Source: Alphaproteobacteria bacterium CG_4_9_14_3_um_filter_47_13 (GTDB lineage: Bacteria; Pseudomonadota; Alphaproteobacteria; Micavibrionales; Micavibrionaceae). Taken from it: a stretch of 64,000 nt of DNA. The position numbers were made by a program, and so were the translations under genes. The notes under the pieces were generated by a model. The model saw nothing but the letters and a program-made list of their open reading frames with translations, made no database searches and had not been told where the DNA came from. Of this stretch, positions 39,991-49,823 are shown piece by piece. Within the stretch, counting starts at the first letter, position 1, and the number at the start of each line of letters is the position of its first letter. The stretch lies in the NCBI GenBank assembly GCA_002789675.1, contig PFTR01000108.1, positions 1 through 64,000 on the forward strand, given 5' to 3'.

Positions 39991-41178
39991 TTAAGAAGGC
40001 GCGTGAGTGTGCGTGTTTACAGGTTCAGGATTTTTATTCAGATCCGGTGTTTCAGGAGCCGATCCTGTCGCTTCTTGCCCGAACACAGAGTGAAGGACGC
40101 GTTGCACTCTTCCGGGCGGGACAAAAGGCTCTCCCGTTTTTGAGGCTTCTTCTCTTTGAATTTCTTGCAGTGATTGACCTTTTTCACACACCAGGCTTTT
40201 GCCCAATTTTTTATGGCCTTCTTTAAGAGAGAGTCTGTCACTGTGTTCTATCTGGCGCATTTGTGCTTCATATCGTCTGTTATGTGCCCATTTACTCATG
40301 GCACCGGTACACCAGACAGGCGGCTCTTTCGGAAGAATCATATGGACACGGACATTGGCCTTGTCCCCCAGAGTTTTTTGTAAAAAAGCATCCGTTTGCA
40401 GCATTGTCCGCACCCGGCTTGCGAGTTGGGAATCAAGCCTGCCATTTTTGATAAAAAGAAGACTGGTCATTTTTTTATTCAGGATCGCATCCAGCAGCAG
40501 CACTTTTAACTGACGGTCTTCAATTTGTTTCACACCGCCCTGACCACGGGGGCCTTTTCCCCTGATCGCCAGATAATCACCGCAATCCCTGATCCGGTAA
40601 TAACCGATATTTTTAACAGTGAAATTTTGATCCAGAGGGCTGGCTGTGTCTCCACTTGATTCCGGAGCAACGTCTTTGCCATCAGCGTTCTGATTCTCTT
40701 TCCCGTGATCTTTTTTACGATCATCTTCTTCGGCAAGCTCCTTTAAAATATTGCGGTAACGGTTGGTACGCGCTTTGGCTTCTTCTTCTGTTTCTTCGGC
40801 AGGATCTATCGCGCCGGTCACGGCTACTTCACTTTTATCTTGCTGATCGGGATGTCTCAGAATAGTGCTGTCATCCTGTGCGGCCTCATGGTTGAAGCTG
40901 TGTCTGGGCTCTTTTTTTGCAGTCCTGTAAAGATCGCCAATATCCTGCGAAAGCTTGTCGCGTGTGGCCTGATCCATCCCTGCTTTGTCAAAAAAATGTT
41001 TTTTGTCCTGCGGCATCAACCCTTCCCAGATTTTGCCAAAGGTGCCTTTTTGATCAAGCAGGGCACTATGGGGGTCTTTTTCTTTTTCAAGCTCCTGCCG
41101 GATGGCATCCTTGAAAGAAGGGGGCAAAAGGGTTTCTATTGATTCAAGAAGATTTTTTTCTAACGACCGACCTTCCAT
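39991..41178 (-). CDS. hypothetical hydrophilic protein
   Basis: Long ORF (track 39991-41277); preferred start MEGRSLEKN with GGAGAAGAG upstream; no signal peptide; no family recognised with confidence. Confidence 0.65.
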   Translation of the reverse strand: MEGRSLEKNLLESIETLLPPSFKDAIRQELEKEKDPHSALLDQKGTFGKIWEGLMPQDKKHFFDKAGMDQATRDKLSQDIGDLYRTAKKEPRHSFNHEAAQDDSTILRHPDQQDKSEVAVTGAIDPAEETEEEAKARTNRYRNILKELAEEDDRKKDHGKENQNADGKDVAPESSGDTASPLDQNFTVKNIGYYRIRDCGDYLAIRGKGPRGQGGVKQIEDRQLKVLLLDAILNKKMTSLLFIKNGRLDSQLASRVRTMLQTDAFLQKTLGDKANVRVHMILPKEPPVWCTGAMSKWAHNRRYEAQMRQIEHSDRLSLKEGHKKLGKSLVCEKGQSLQEIQREEASKTGEPFVPPGRVQRVLHSVFGQEATGSAPETPDLNKNPEPVNTHTHAPS

Positions 41179-41386
41179 TCTCTTCTCCGTTCCCTTTAAA
41201 TTGACCATAATCATACTAACGTCAATTGTTAAACAAATTATTAATAATTTATCAGGATCAAGCTCGCTGCATGACAAAAATTATGCTTTTTCTCTTTTCT
41301 TTCTCTGCTCCCGATAAATATTTTCTGTTACTATACTCTCCGAGTCGTAACTCTTTTTTCTTCCAGAACCCTCAGGGAAATTTTTC

Positions 41387-42832
41387 ATGACAAATAAAAT
41401 AGCAATTACAGTAGCACGCGGGGATGGAATCGGTCCCGAGATCATGGATTCGACATTGCAAATTCTGGAAGGAGCCGGTGCCGCGCTTGACATCGAGGAA
41501 ATCAGGGTTGGAAAGGATGTTTATGAAAGTGGCGTGAAAAGTGGCATACCGGAGGATGCCTGGGCTTCCCTGCGCCGGACGAAAGTTTTTCTCAAAGCGC
41601 CGATTACCACGCCGCAAGGCGGAGGGTACAAAAGTCTGAATGTAACAATCCGCAAGACGCTGGGTTTATTTGCCAATGTGCGTCCCTGTATTTCCTATGC
41701 GCCTTATGTGGAAACAAAACATCCTAATATGGATATCGTGATTGTCCGCGAGAATGAAGAGGATCTTTATGGCGGGATCGAGTATCGCGAAAGCCCGGAA
41801 GTTATGGCCTCGATCAAGCTGATCTCCCGCCCGGGAACCGAGCGTATTGTGCGCTATGGTTTTGAATTTGCCAAAGCCTATGGCCGTAAAAAAGTCACCT
41901 GTATGACCAAGGACAACATTATGAAGCTGACCGACGGGCTGTTTCATAAAATATTTGACGAAATCGGCAAGGAGTATCCGGAGATCGAGCAGAACCATAT
42001 GATTATCGACATTGGCGCGGCCAAGGTAGCCTCTGCGCCGCATTTATTTGATGTCATTGTCATGCCCAATCTTTACGGGGATATCGTATCCGATATTGCC
42101 GCCGAGATTACAGGCTCGGTCGGGCTGGGCGGTTCCAGCAATATTGGCGAGCATGTGGCAATGTTTGAAGCCATTCACGGCAGCGCGCCGGATATTGCAG
42201 GGCGCGGCATTGCCAATCCTTCGGGGCTGCTTCTGGGTAGTGTCATGATGCTGGTGCATATCGGACAGGGCGAAGTGGCAGCGCGGATCCATAATGCCTG
42301 GCTGCGGACACTGGAAGACGGCATTCACACCGGCGATATTTACCGCAAGGACTTAAGCCGCGAGCAGGTTGATACCGCAGGCTTTACCAAAGCCGTTCTG
42401 GCGCGGCTCGGACAAATGCCGGAAAAATTCAAACCCGCCAATTATAACGGCGTCAATGCCGGCGGCCTTGAAATCCCGCATTTAACCCCGTACCGCGACG
42501 AGAAAAAAGAACGCGTCGGCGTTGATATCGGCATGAATTTTGACGGCACACCGGAAATGCTGGCGGAGAAAATCCTGCCCTGCGCCGGAGACGATCTGCA
42601 ATTGCTCCATATCTCGAATCGCGGTGTAAAAGTCTGGCCAAACGGTCAGCCGGATACTTTTTGCAGTGATAACTGGCAGCTCCGTTTTATGAGCAAAAGC
42701 GGCACTGTGAGAACATCGCAGGTCATTGCGCTCATGGATCGCCTGAACAAAGCCGATATGAATTTCACCCGCGCCATCATGCTGCACACTTTTGACGGTG
42801 TCCCCGGCTTTAGTGCCACGCAGGGAGAGTAA
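41387..42832 (+). CDS. icd: NADP-dependent isocitrate dehydrogenase (long form)
   Basis: VARGDGIGPEIMDSTLQIL, VRENEEDLYGGIEYR, MPNLYGDIVSDIAAEITGSVGLGGSSNIGE. Confidence 0.94.
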   Translation: MTNKIAITVARGDGIGPEIMDSTLQILEGAGAALDIEEIRVGKDVYESGVKSGIPEDAWASLRRTKVFLKAPITTPQGGGYKSLNVTIRKTLGLFANVRPCISYAPYVETKHPNMDIVIVRENEEDLYGGIEYRESPEVMASIKLISRPGTERIVRYGFEFAKAYGRKKVTCMTKDNIMKLTDGLFHKIFDEIGKEYPEIEQNHMIIDIGAAKVASAPHLFDVIVMPNLYGDIVSDIAAEITGSVGLGGSSNIGEHVAMFEAIHGSAPDIAGRGIANPSGLLLGSVMMLVHIGQGEVAARIHNAWLRTLEDGIHTGDIYRKDLSREQVDTAGFTKAVLARLGQMPEKFKPANYNGVNAGGLEIPHLTPYRDEKKERVGVDIGMNFDGTPEMLAEKILPCAGDDLQLLHISNRGVKVWPNGQPDTFCSDNWQLRFMSKSGTVRTSQVIALMDRLNKADMNFTRAIMLHTFDGVPGFSATQGE

Positions 42833-43054
42833 AATTACGGTATTAAGCCCATAACCGCATTTTTAACCCGTTGTTGCAGCAAAGGCGGTTCTTTCCCTGC
42901 CATCGCATCGGCGATTTTGTGAAGCTGCCTTTTGCGGATTTAAAACTATGACATGAAAGCATGAAGGCGCGGAGTAAGAAAAGAACCTTCCCAGCCATGA
43001 TCACTGTGCGCGCTGTGGTAAAAATTTCAAACACACGACCCGGAGATCATGTTT

Positions 43055-43825
43055 TTAGCCCGGAACGGCGACCCACTGCTCAACGCCAATACCATTGGGG
43101 CTTTCCAGTCTGGAAACCCGGACAACGACAAGGGTCACTCTTAAAAAGTCCGAGCGTTGCTGCGAACCGGATTGATAAGTCAGAATCATCGGAATTTCAA
43201 CAATCCATTGATAGTGGCCTTGTACAAGACCCTCGCTCACAAGCGTTGGTGCGCCACGCGGAGTTGCGGTGACAAGCTGCTGGCTGGCCTCGACCATTTC
43301 AATAATCCGCGACTTCTGGAGCGCTTTTGTAAAGCTTTCCCAGCCACGACGGGTGAAATTGCGCGAGGCTTCCTGCAACCGTCTTCTGTAATCATTAAAC
43401 CCGAACGTCATAACCTCTGTAGAAGCCTGCGCCACCCATGACATCAGCGCCGGTGTACTCAGATTCGGTTCGTTCAACGCCACCATAGGGATAAGCCGCC
43501 CATCTTCTGTTGTGGCAAAATAACGGTTTTCAGGCTGGTGAATATGAATAACAAACAGCATTGAGCCAATCAGCCCCAGAATCACAAATGTCTGTAAAAG
43601 CGCCAGCTTAAGAATCGTGCGATAGCCATCACGATAAAATTCATTACGCATCACAACGGCGCCAAGACGCTCGTTACTCTCCTCTTTCGAGGGGGTAACT
43701 TTTTTGTTTTCTGCCGCAGCAGAATTTCCGATATCCGGCTTGAATTTTCTGGGGTTTGCTTTTCCCCCGCCCGGTTTTCTTATCTTTTTCTGAAGGTTGT
43801 TATCAGCCATGTGCTTTGAAATCAA
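43055..43825 (-). CDS. DotI/IcmL-like type IVB secretion inner-membrane protein
   Basis: 256 aa; EFYRDGYRTILKLALLQTFVILGLIGSMLFVI (single TM), FNDYRRRLQEASRNFTRRGWESF, WIVEIPMILTYQSGSQQRSDFLRVTLVVVRVSRLESPNGIGVEQWVA. Confidence 0.85.
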   Translation of the reverse strand: MISKHMADNNLQKKIRKPGGGKANPRKFKPDIGNSAAAENKKVTPSKEESNERLGAVVMRNEFYRDGYRTILKLALLQTFVILGLIGSMLFVIHIHQPENRYFATTEDGRLIPMVALNEPNLSTPALMSWVAQASTEVMTFGFNDYRRRLQEASRNFTRRGWESFTKALQKSRIIEMVEASQQLVTATPRGAPTLVSEGLVQGHYQWIVEIPMILTYQSGSQQRSDFLRVTLVVVRVSRLESPNGIGVEQWVAVPG

Positions 43826-43997
43826 AAATTAACGAATATTCGAACATATACAAACACCTTATGTATCAGAATAACAGGTTTAACACCAAAACTAAATACT
43901 ACATCTCTCAAAAGATTTTGTTAGTAACACATATTATTACATATAATGGCTCGCAATTATTGTGTTTTTTGTACTTTCTTTAGCAGAGTGTGATAAA

Positions 43998-44017
43998 ATA
44001 TTATAAGCTTATAATAT
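43998..44017. promoter_or_regulatory. 20-bp perfect palindrome upstream of paralog array (candidate operator)
   Basis: ATATTATAAGCTTATAATAT in the divergent intergenic region, 33 bp before the array's first ATG. Confidence 0.6.
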
Positions 44018-44050
44018 GATACTGTGGATCGTGGCGGGGGGATTAACTAG

Positions 44051-45475
44051 ATGCGGAATCCGGCTATAAAAATCCGGCACTTTTCCGGCATTGTTTTTCG
44101 TAGGTTCTTATTGGGCTTTTTATGTCTTTTATTGGTAGCTGGCATAAAAATCAGCCCTTACGGAAAACATCTGTTCGGGACCAATCAGGCGCAGGCCTGC
44201 ACGACCTGTGGATGTATCACCGCAAACCACAGTGCAACACGCGCCCATGTTCAGGCAGAACACGGCACCGGAATATTTCATACCGATCCATTGGGTCTTG
44301 CTTATACGACGGCCAGCGTCTGTACACCCGGAACGGGTACCAGAGGCTGGATTGCTTATCAGTTTTGCCGTCATCGCGAAGAGTTTATTGTGTTCTACTG
44401 GTTCAAGGAACATGTCATGGCCGCCATGATGATGATGACCGAGCAGCTTGTTTCCATGGCGATGAACCAGATGTTTATTGTGGGCGGTTTTTTTGATGCC
44501 AGAATGCAGATGGAAACACAGCAGCTATTCCAGCAGCTTGCTGCAAAGGCACACAAGGACTACCGCCCCAGCTTTGGCATGTGCGAGATTGGCACGTTGG
44601 CACGCAGCCTCGCGGCCTCACAGCGGCAGGGAGAATATAATGCCTATGCCCTCAGCCAGCATATGCAGGACAGACAGGCACGAAACTGGAGTATGAGTTC
44701 GGCAGGTGGCAAGGATCTTGATATTGTTCATAGATGGGAAACTTTCAGGGACAATTTTTGTCATCCTCATGATAATGACGGGGATCTGGGGCAGCAGCCT
44801 ATTTGTGAAAACCCTGCTATGACCCAGCCTGCCTTGAGAAACAGGGATGTAGATTACGGTCTTGTTGTTGATTATCCGCTTACGATAGATGTTGATTTTG
44901 CCGATAACGCTGTGCCTCCTGCAGAAAAACAGATTTTTGGACTGGCCAGCAATCTTTACGGTCATGACGTTTTTGCCTATTTTCCAGAGGCTTTTTTCGA
45001 GGATGAAAATAATCAGGATGAATATATCTATGTCCGCTCGATTATCGCCAAACGGAGTGTTGCACAGAATTCTTTTAATGCCATTGTCGGCATGAAATCA
45101 CAAGGACATGCCCAGACAGCGGATGATTTAAGACCCTATATGGAGAAAGTTCTGGAGCAGCTCGGCATTACCAATGCAGCGAATGTGGTGCAGTATCTGG
45201 GAGAGCGCCCCAGTTACTATGCCCAGATGGAATTTCTGACAAAGCGTCTGTATCAAAGACCGGAGTTCTATACCGGGCTTTATGATACACCCGCTAATAT
45301 TGACCGTAAAAAAACCGCGCTCAAGGCGCTGGGTCTTGCCCAGAATATGGATCTTTTTAAAAGCAAGCTCCGTACCGAAGCGTCTCTGGCCGTTCTAACA
45401 GAAATGGAGCTTCAAAAAGAACATGAAGAAGTACAAAACCGGCTATATGGAATAAGGAGTGTCGGCAGACAATAA
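44051..45475 (+). CDS. tandem paralog 1, exported MMMTEQ-family protein, function unknown
   Basis: N-terminal hydrophobic segment then CTTCGC; MMMMTEQLV...FDARMQMETQQ...AHKDYRPSFGMCEIGT; RPSYYAQMEFLTKRLYQRPEFYTGLYDTPAN. Confidence 0.85.
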   Translation: MRNPAIKIRHFSGIVFRRFLLGFLCLLLVAGIKISPYGKHLFGTNQAQACTTCGCITANHSATRAHVQAEHGTGIFHTDPLGLAYTTASVCTPGTGTRGWIAYQFCRHREEFIVFYWFKEHVMAAMMMMTEQLVSMAMNQMFIVGGFFDARMQMETQQLFQQLAAKAHKDYRPSFGMCEIGTLARSLAASQRQGEYNAYALSQHMQDRQARNWSMSSAGGKDLDIVHRWETFRDNFCHPHDNDGDLGQQPICENPAMTQPALRNRDVDYGLVVDYPLTIDVDFADNAVPPAEKQIFGLASNLYGHDVFAYFPEAFFEDENNQDEYIYVRSIIAKRSVAQNSFNAIVGMKSQGHAQTADDLRPYMEKVLEQLGITNAANVVQYLGERPSYYAQMEFLTKRLYQRPEFYTGLYDTPANIDRKKTALKALGLAQNMDLFKSKLRTEASLAVLTEMELQKEHEEVQNRLYGIRSVGRQ

Positions 45476-46932
45476 TGGATACAGAATATATAAATAACCC
45501 AAAGGCAGAACAGAAGAGACGGCCAAAGAATTTATGGCTTGTCCTTGCACTGTTTTCCATGGTGTTTTTTATACCGACAGCAGGCTTTTCCTGTGATAGT
45601 TGCGGGTGCGCCCCGACCTTTCATGGTGTGACCATCCCGCCAAATCCGGATCATACTACACAAGTATACTGCCCGCCACGCGATACAATCCGCTGCCTCC
45701 TTCGTGACGAACATCAAATCACAACGGATCATATTCTTGAGGAATTCCCGGATTTTGAAGAATTCCTTCTTAGTCCCGTATGGCCGGATTATATTCGTCC
45801 GGCCTGGATGATGATGACCGAGCAGCTTGTCGTTGCCGCTATGGACCAGGCCATGATGATCGGCACGTTATTTGATGCCAAACAGCAACTGGAAACCCAG
45901 ACAATCTTCCAGAAACTAACCGCAGAAGCGCATAAGGATTATCATCCCAATCACAGTATGTGCGTTATCGGCACGAATATTCGCAGTCTTGCCGCTGCAG
46001 AACGGAATTACGAATTATCTACTTTTGTCCTGAGCCAGCGTAGCATTGACAGACAGATGGGGAATATGAACAGTTCTGCTGCGCGTGGTCTGTTCGATGA
46101 CCAGTGTTTTCGTTTAAGACAGTTCAGAGCACGTTATTGCAATCTGCATGATAATAACGACCATATGAACATGATCTGTAATCCCGATCCCGCCAACCTC
46201 GAGTTTCCAGAATGTATGCCGACAGAGATTAATATTACCCCCGCCAGCCAGAACAAGGATATCAGTTTTAGCCGAACCGTTGACCGCGCCAATACGCTTG
46301 ATATTGATTTTTATACGCCAGCAGGTTCCGCTCCGAATATGACTGCCCTTAGTGAAGACGAACAGGATATCTTTGCGCTGGGGAGCAATCTGTATTCACA
46401 TGATGTTATGTTCCGTTTGCCTGAAGCGAGTATGCGGCAGCGCAATAGTCAGGATGAGCTTCTGGATATGCGCACTATTATTGCCAAACGGGAAGTTGCC
46501 GAACATTCTTTTCATACCATTGTGGGAATGAAGGCCATGGGCACGGAACAGGGGCAGACCGTCACCCAGCCTTATATGCGCCTTATCCTTGAATCTCTTG
46601 GTATCGGGCTTCCTGCCAATGTCAATCCCGATGAGGAAATTGCCTATTATCTGGGGGATCGCCCCAGCTATTATGCCCAGATGGAGTTATTGACCAAACG
46701 AGTCTTTCAAAGTCCTGATTTTTTTGTGAATTTATATGACGAACCAACGAATGTGGAGCGTCAGAGCGTTGCCCTGCAGGCCATCGGACTGATGCAGGAT
46801 TTTGATATATGGCAGAGTTACTTACGGACAGAAGCCATGCTCTCGGTTGTTCTGGAGCTTGAGTTACTACGTCTGAATAATCAGGTTACCGATCAGATGA
46901 ATAGTATGCGCAGTGGTGGTATTGAGTTGTGA
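45475..46932 (+). CDS. tandem paralog 2, exported MMMTEQ-family protein, function unknown
   Basis: TAATG overlap with paralog 1; CDSCGC; WMMMTEQLV...FDAKQQLETQ...AHKDYHPNHSMCVIGT; RPSYYAQMELLTKRVFQSPDFFVNLYDEPTN. Confidence 0.85.
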   Translation: MDTEYINNPKAEQKRRPKNLWLVLALFSMVFFIPTAGFSCDSCGCAPTFHGVTIPPNPDHTTQVYCPPRDTIRCLLRDEHQITTDHILEEFPDFEEFLLSPVWPDYIRPAWMMMTEQLVVAAMDQAMMIGTLFDAKQQLETQTIFQKLTAEAHKDYHPNHSMCVIGTNIRSLAAAERNYELSTFVLSQRSIDRQMGNMNSSAARGLFDDQCFRLRQFRARYCNLHDNNDHMNMICNPDPANLEFPECMPTEINITPASQNKDISFSRTVDRANTLDIDFYTPAGSAPNMTALSEDEQDIFALGSNLYSHDVMFRLPEASMRQRNSQDELLDMRTIIAKREVAEHSFHTIVGMKAMGTEQGQTVTQPYMRLILESLGIGLPANVNPDEEIAYYLGDRPSYYAQMELLTKRVFQSPDFFVNLYDEPTNVERQSVALQAIGLMQDFDIWQSYLRTEAMLSVVLELELLRLNNQVTDQMNSMRSGGIEL

Positions 46933-46947
46933 TGAAAGAATGAAAAA

Positions 46948-48312
46948 ATGATAAAACACAACCTCGTAAAAGCTCCTGGATTAAAGGCATTTCTATTTGT
47001 CTTCATGGCTTTTATGATGCTGATCTCTTTTTCAAAAAAAGCGGATGCTTGCGGTTGTGGTTGCACAGCCTCGCAATCAGCCGCCACAAAAGCTTTTATT
47101 GTCGCACGGCATAATGAAACCCGCCTTTTTATTACCGAACAGTTCCGGATGCATGAGAACTGGTTTTTTGGATCTAACAATTTTTTTGCAGGAAGCCATG
47201 ACAGCTTTTTCGAACTTCATGTGTTGCCGGCTCTCATGATGATGACCGAGCAGCTTGTGACAACAGGCATGGAACAGATGTTTGTTCTGGGAACTTTTTT
47301 TGATGCCAGAATACAGCTTCAAACCCAGCAGCTTTTGCAAAAACGCGAAGCCGAAGCACAAAAGGATTACCATCCCGGTTTTGATATGTGTGTCATGGGA
47401 ACAACAGCCCAAGGACTTGCTGTTGCGGATCGTAATGGTGAATTTACCAGTTTCGTTTTAAGCCAGCGTTCACAGGATAGACAACTTGGTATGTTTTCAG
47501 CCAATGGTGCCATGAATGCAGGTATTGAAAGAGAGGGTAGAATCCGGCAGGTGAAGGCCGAATATTGTGACCCCCGGGATAATAGCGGTGACCTCGGTCT
47601 TCTCTGTAGCAGTGGCAAGGCCAACGCAGCCACTATTAACAAGGATACGGATTATACCAGAACCATTGACGGGGTCAGAACCCTGAATATTGATTTTGCA
47701 GATAATATTATTACAAAAGACGAACAAAATGTCATGGCGCTTGCCAGCAATCTTTTTTCAACGGATGTCCTTGATAAAGGATTCCGGACATCGCTCAGCC
47801 ATGAAACGTCAGAAGGTGCCTATCTTGAAATGCGCTCTTTGCTGGCCAAACGCAGTGTTGTAGAAAATTCCTTTAATGCAATCGTTGGCATGAAAGTGTC
47901 CGGTCCCGATGATTCCGGCACAGCGCCACCCACAATCGAATTCACCAAAAATGTTCTGGGGCAGCTTGGCGTAACCAGTGATGATGATAAACGGCGGTTA
48001 CTCGGCGGAACGCTTGATGACGGACTGGCCCCCGGCCTGCGACCCAGTTACTTTGCGCTGATGGAGGTTCTGGCACAGAAGATCTATCTGGATGCGGAGT
48101 TTTTCACCAATTTGTATGATAAGCCTGCCAATGTACAGCGCAAGGAAGTGGCAATGCAGGCTATTAACCTGATGCTGGAACGGGATATGCATAAAAGCGA
48201 GTTGCGTAGCGAAATGGTTTTGTCTGTCTGGCTGGAGCTTGAATTGATGAAATACCAGAAAAGCGTACAGAACCGTCTGAACTCACTTGAAGAAAAGCAC
48301 CTTCAAAACTAG
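46948..48312 (+). CDS. tandem paralog 3, exported MMMTEQ-family protein, function unknown
   Basis: ACGCGC after signal; LMMMTEQLV...FDARIQLQTQ...AQKDYHPGFDMCVMGT; RPSYFALMEVLAQKIYLDAEFFTNLYDKPAN. Confidence 0.85.
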   Translation: MIKHNLVKAPGLKAFLFVFMAFMMLISFSKKADACGCGCTASQSAATKAFIVARHNETRLFITEQFRMHENWFFGSNNFFAGSHDSFFELHVLPALMMMTEQLVTTGMEQMFVLGTFFDARIQLQTQQLLQKREAEAQKDYHPGFDMCVMGTTAQGLAVADRNGEFTSFVLSQRSQDRQLGMFSANGAMNAGIEREGRIRQVKAEYCDPRDNSGDLGLLCSSGKANAATINKDTDYTRTIDGVRTLNIDFADNIITKDEQNVMALASNLFSTDVLDKGFRTSLSHETSEGAYLEMRSLLAKRSVVENSFNAIVGMKVSGPDDSGTAPPTIEFTKNVLGQLGVTSDDDKRRLLGGTLDDGLAPGLRPSYFALMEVLAQKIYLDAEFFTNLYDKPANVQRKEVAMQAINLMLERDMHKSELRSEMVLSVWLELELMKYQKSVQNRLNSLEEKHLQN

Positions 48313-48320
48313 GAATAAGA

Positions 48321-49823
48321 ATGTCTAACGAAAGAACCCATCACGGTCTTAAAAAAACAGGTTTTAAAAACCTGATGATCTGTTTTGTCTTTTGCTTTGC
48401 AATGATATTTGCATCCCGTCTTTTATGGGCTTGTATAGACACCTGTTGCGGAACCGTTGTGACTCCGACCCATATTATCACCAGAGAAGTCATCTCGTTG
48501 GAGCATAATAATTTACGGATCAATATTTTTGGCACATCTTCCGGTATTTTACCCGTTCCAACGCTTCCGCCAGATGGTCCGGGCAGACTTGAAAAACATG
48601 AACGCTGGCTCATAGAAGTTTTTTTCATGCAATATCTTGCACCGGCTCTCATGATGATGACCGAGCAGCTTACGACTGTCATGGCGGAACAAATGCTAGT
48701 TGTCGGCACCTATTTTGATGCCGACACCCAGATGGATACCCAGCTTTTATTGCAGCAACTCGAGGCGCAGGCGCATAAGGATTATCAGCCGGATTTCGGC
48801 ATGTGCGAGTTTGGAACAAATGTTCGCAGTCTGGCTGCTTCCGATTTTAACGGTAACTATTCACGGATGGTTTTAAATAAACATTTTATGGATCGCCAGC
48901 TTGGGAACGGCTCTTCGGTTGGCGCGGGAGGGACGGCGCTTGATCGTGCCAATGCCGATACTGCGACAGTGCCGACACCCTATCAGCGTCTGGGGTATTT
49001 TCTCAAAAATACCTGCGATAGAAATGATCTTAATCGCGTTATAGGGAATGCAAATACCGGCAATATTCTCTGTGCAATCGAGCCCCAGAATAACGGCTGG
49101 GTCAACCGTGACATTGACTGGACAAATAATATTATGGGTCCCCGTACACTCAATGTTGATTACAAAACAACTTTTGCCGAATCCGCTTCGGATAACGAAC
49201 GGCTTTTGGAAATGTCCAATTTATTATACGGGCACGAGGTTTTTTCACGGCCTGACGGAACATTGCTCAAAGCCCAGAGAAATCAGGATGATTTTCTGGA
49301 CTCTCGCTCTGTCACAGCCAAACGCAGTATTGCCCAGACAAGTTTCAATGCCATTGTCGGACTTAAATCCCGGGGAACAAGGTTAACCGACGGACCGGGA
49401 GGGCGTGTTGCCAGCTCGGAAGAAACCGCAGAATTCATGCGCTTTTTCCTGATCGAACTCGGTATACCCGAAACCGAAGCACAGGAATATCGTCAATATA
49501 TGTTCCAGAAATCAGAAGCACATGAACCACCGGGTGCTGCAGATTCCGAAAGAGGCGAGCTGAGTTATTATGCCCAGATGGAAATTCTGGCGAAAAAAAT
49601 TTACCAGCGCCCCGAATTTTATACAGGTCTTTATGACAAGCCTGCGAACACAAAACGGAAAGGGGCGGCGATGCAAGCGATTAAATCCATGCTGGACCGG
49701 GATATCTTCAATAGCCAGCTTCGCGCCGAAGCCATTACCTCCATGATTCTGGAGTTAAAGGTCGTGGAAGAACAACAGAACATTGAAAATAAACTTGGCC
49801 TGATGAAAGAGCAGGGCAGATGA
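48321..49823 (+). CDS. tandem paralog 4, exported MMMTEQ-family protein, function unknown
   Basis: ACIDTCCG after hydrophobic N-terminus; LMMMTEQLT...FDADTQMDTQ...AHKDYQPDFGMCEFGT; LSYYAQMEILAKKIYQRPEFYTGLYDKPAN. Confidence 0.85.
   Translation: MSNERTHHGLKKTGFKNLMICFVFCFAMIFASRLLWACIDTCCGTVVTPTHIITREVISLEHNNLRINIFGTSSGILPVPTLPPDGPGRLEKHERWLIEVFFMQYLAPALMMMTEQLTTVMAEQMLVVGTYFDADTQMDTQLLLQQLEAQAHKDYQPDFGMCEFGTNVRSLAASDFNGNYSRMVLNKHFMDRQLGNGSSVGAGGTALDRANADTATVPTPYQRLGYFLKNTCDRNDLNRVIGNANTGNILCAIEPQNNGWVNRDIDWTNNIMGPRTLNVDYKTTFAESASDNERLLEMSNLLYGHEVFSRPDGTLLKAQRNQDDFLDSRSVTAKRSIAQTSFNAIVGLKSRGTRLTDGPGGRVASSEETAEFMRFFLIELGIPETEAQEYRQYMFQKSEAHEPPGAADSERGELSYYAQMEILAKKIYQRPEFYTGLYDKPANTKRKGAAMQAIKSMLDRDIFNSQLRAEAITSMILELKVVEEQQNIENKLGLMKEQGR

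Noticed and set aside
42843-43034. Possible gene remnant between icd and dotI
   Set aside because: Short minus-strand frames (for example IRKRQLHKIADAMAGKEPPLLQQRVKNAVMGLIP) look slightly protein-like but are too short to support a call.
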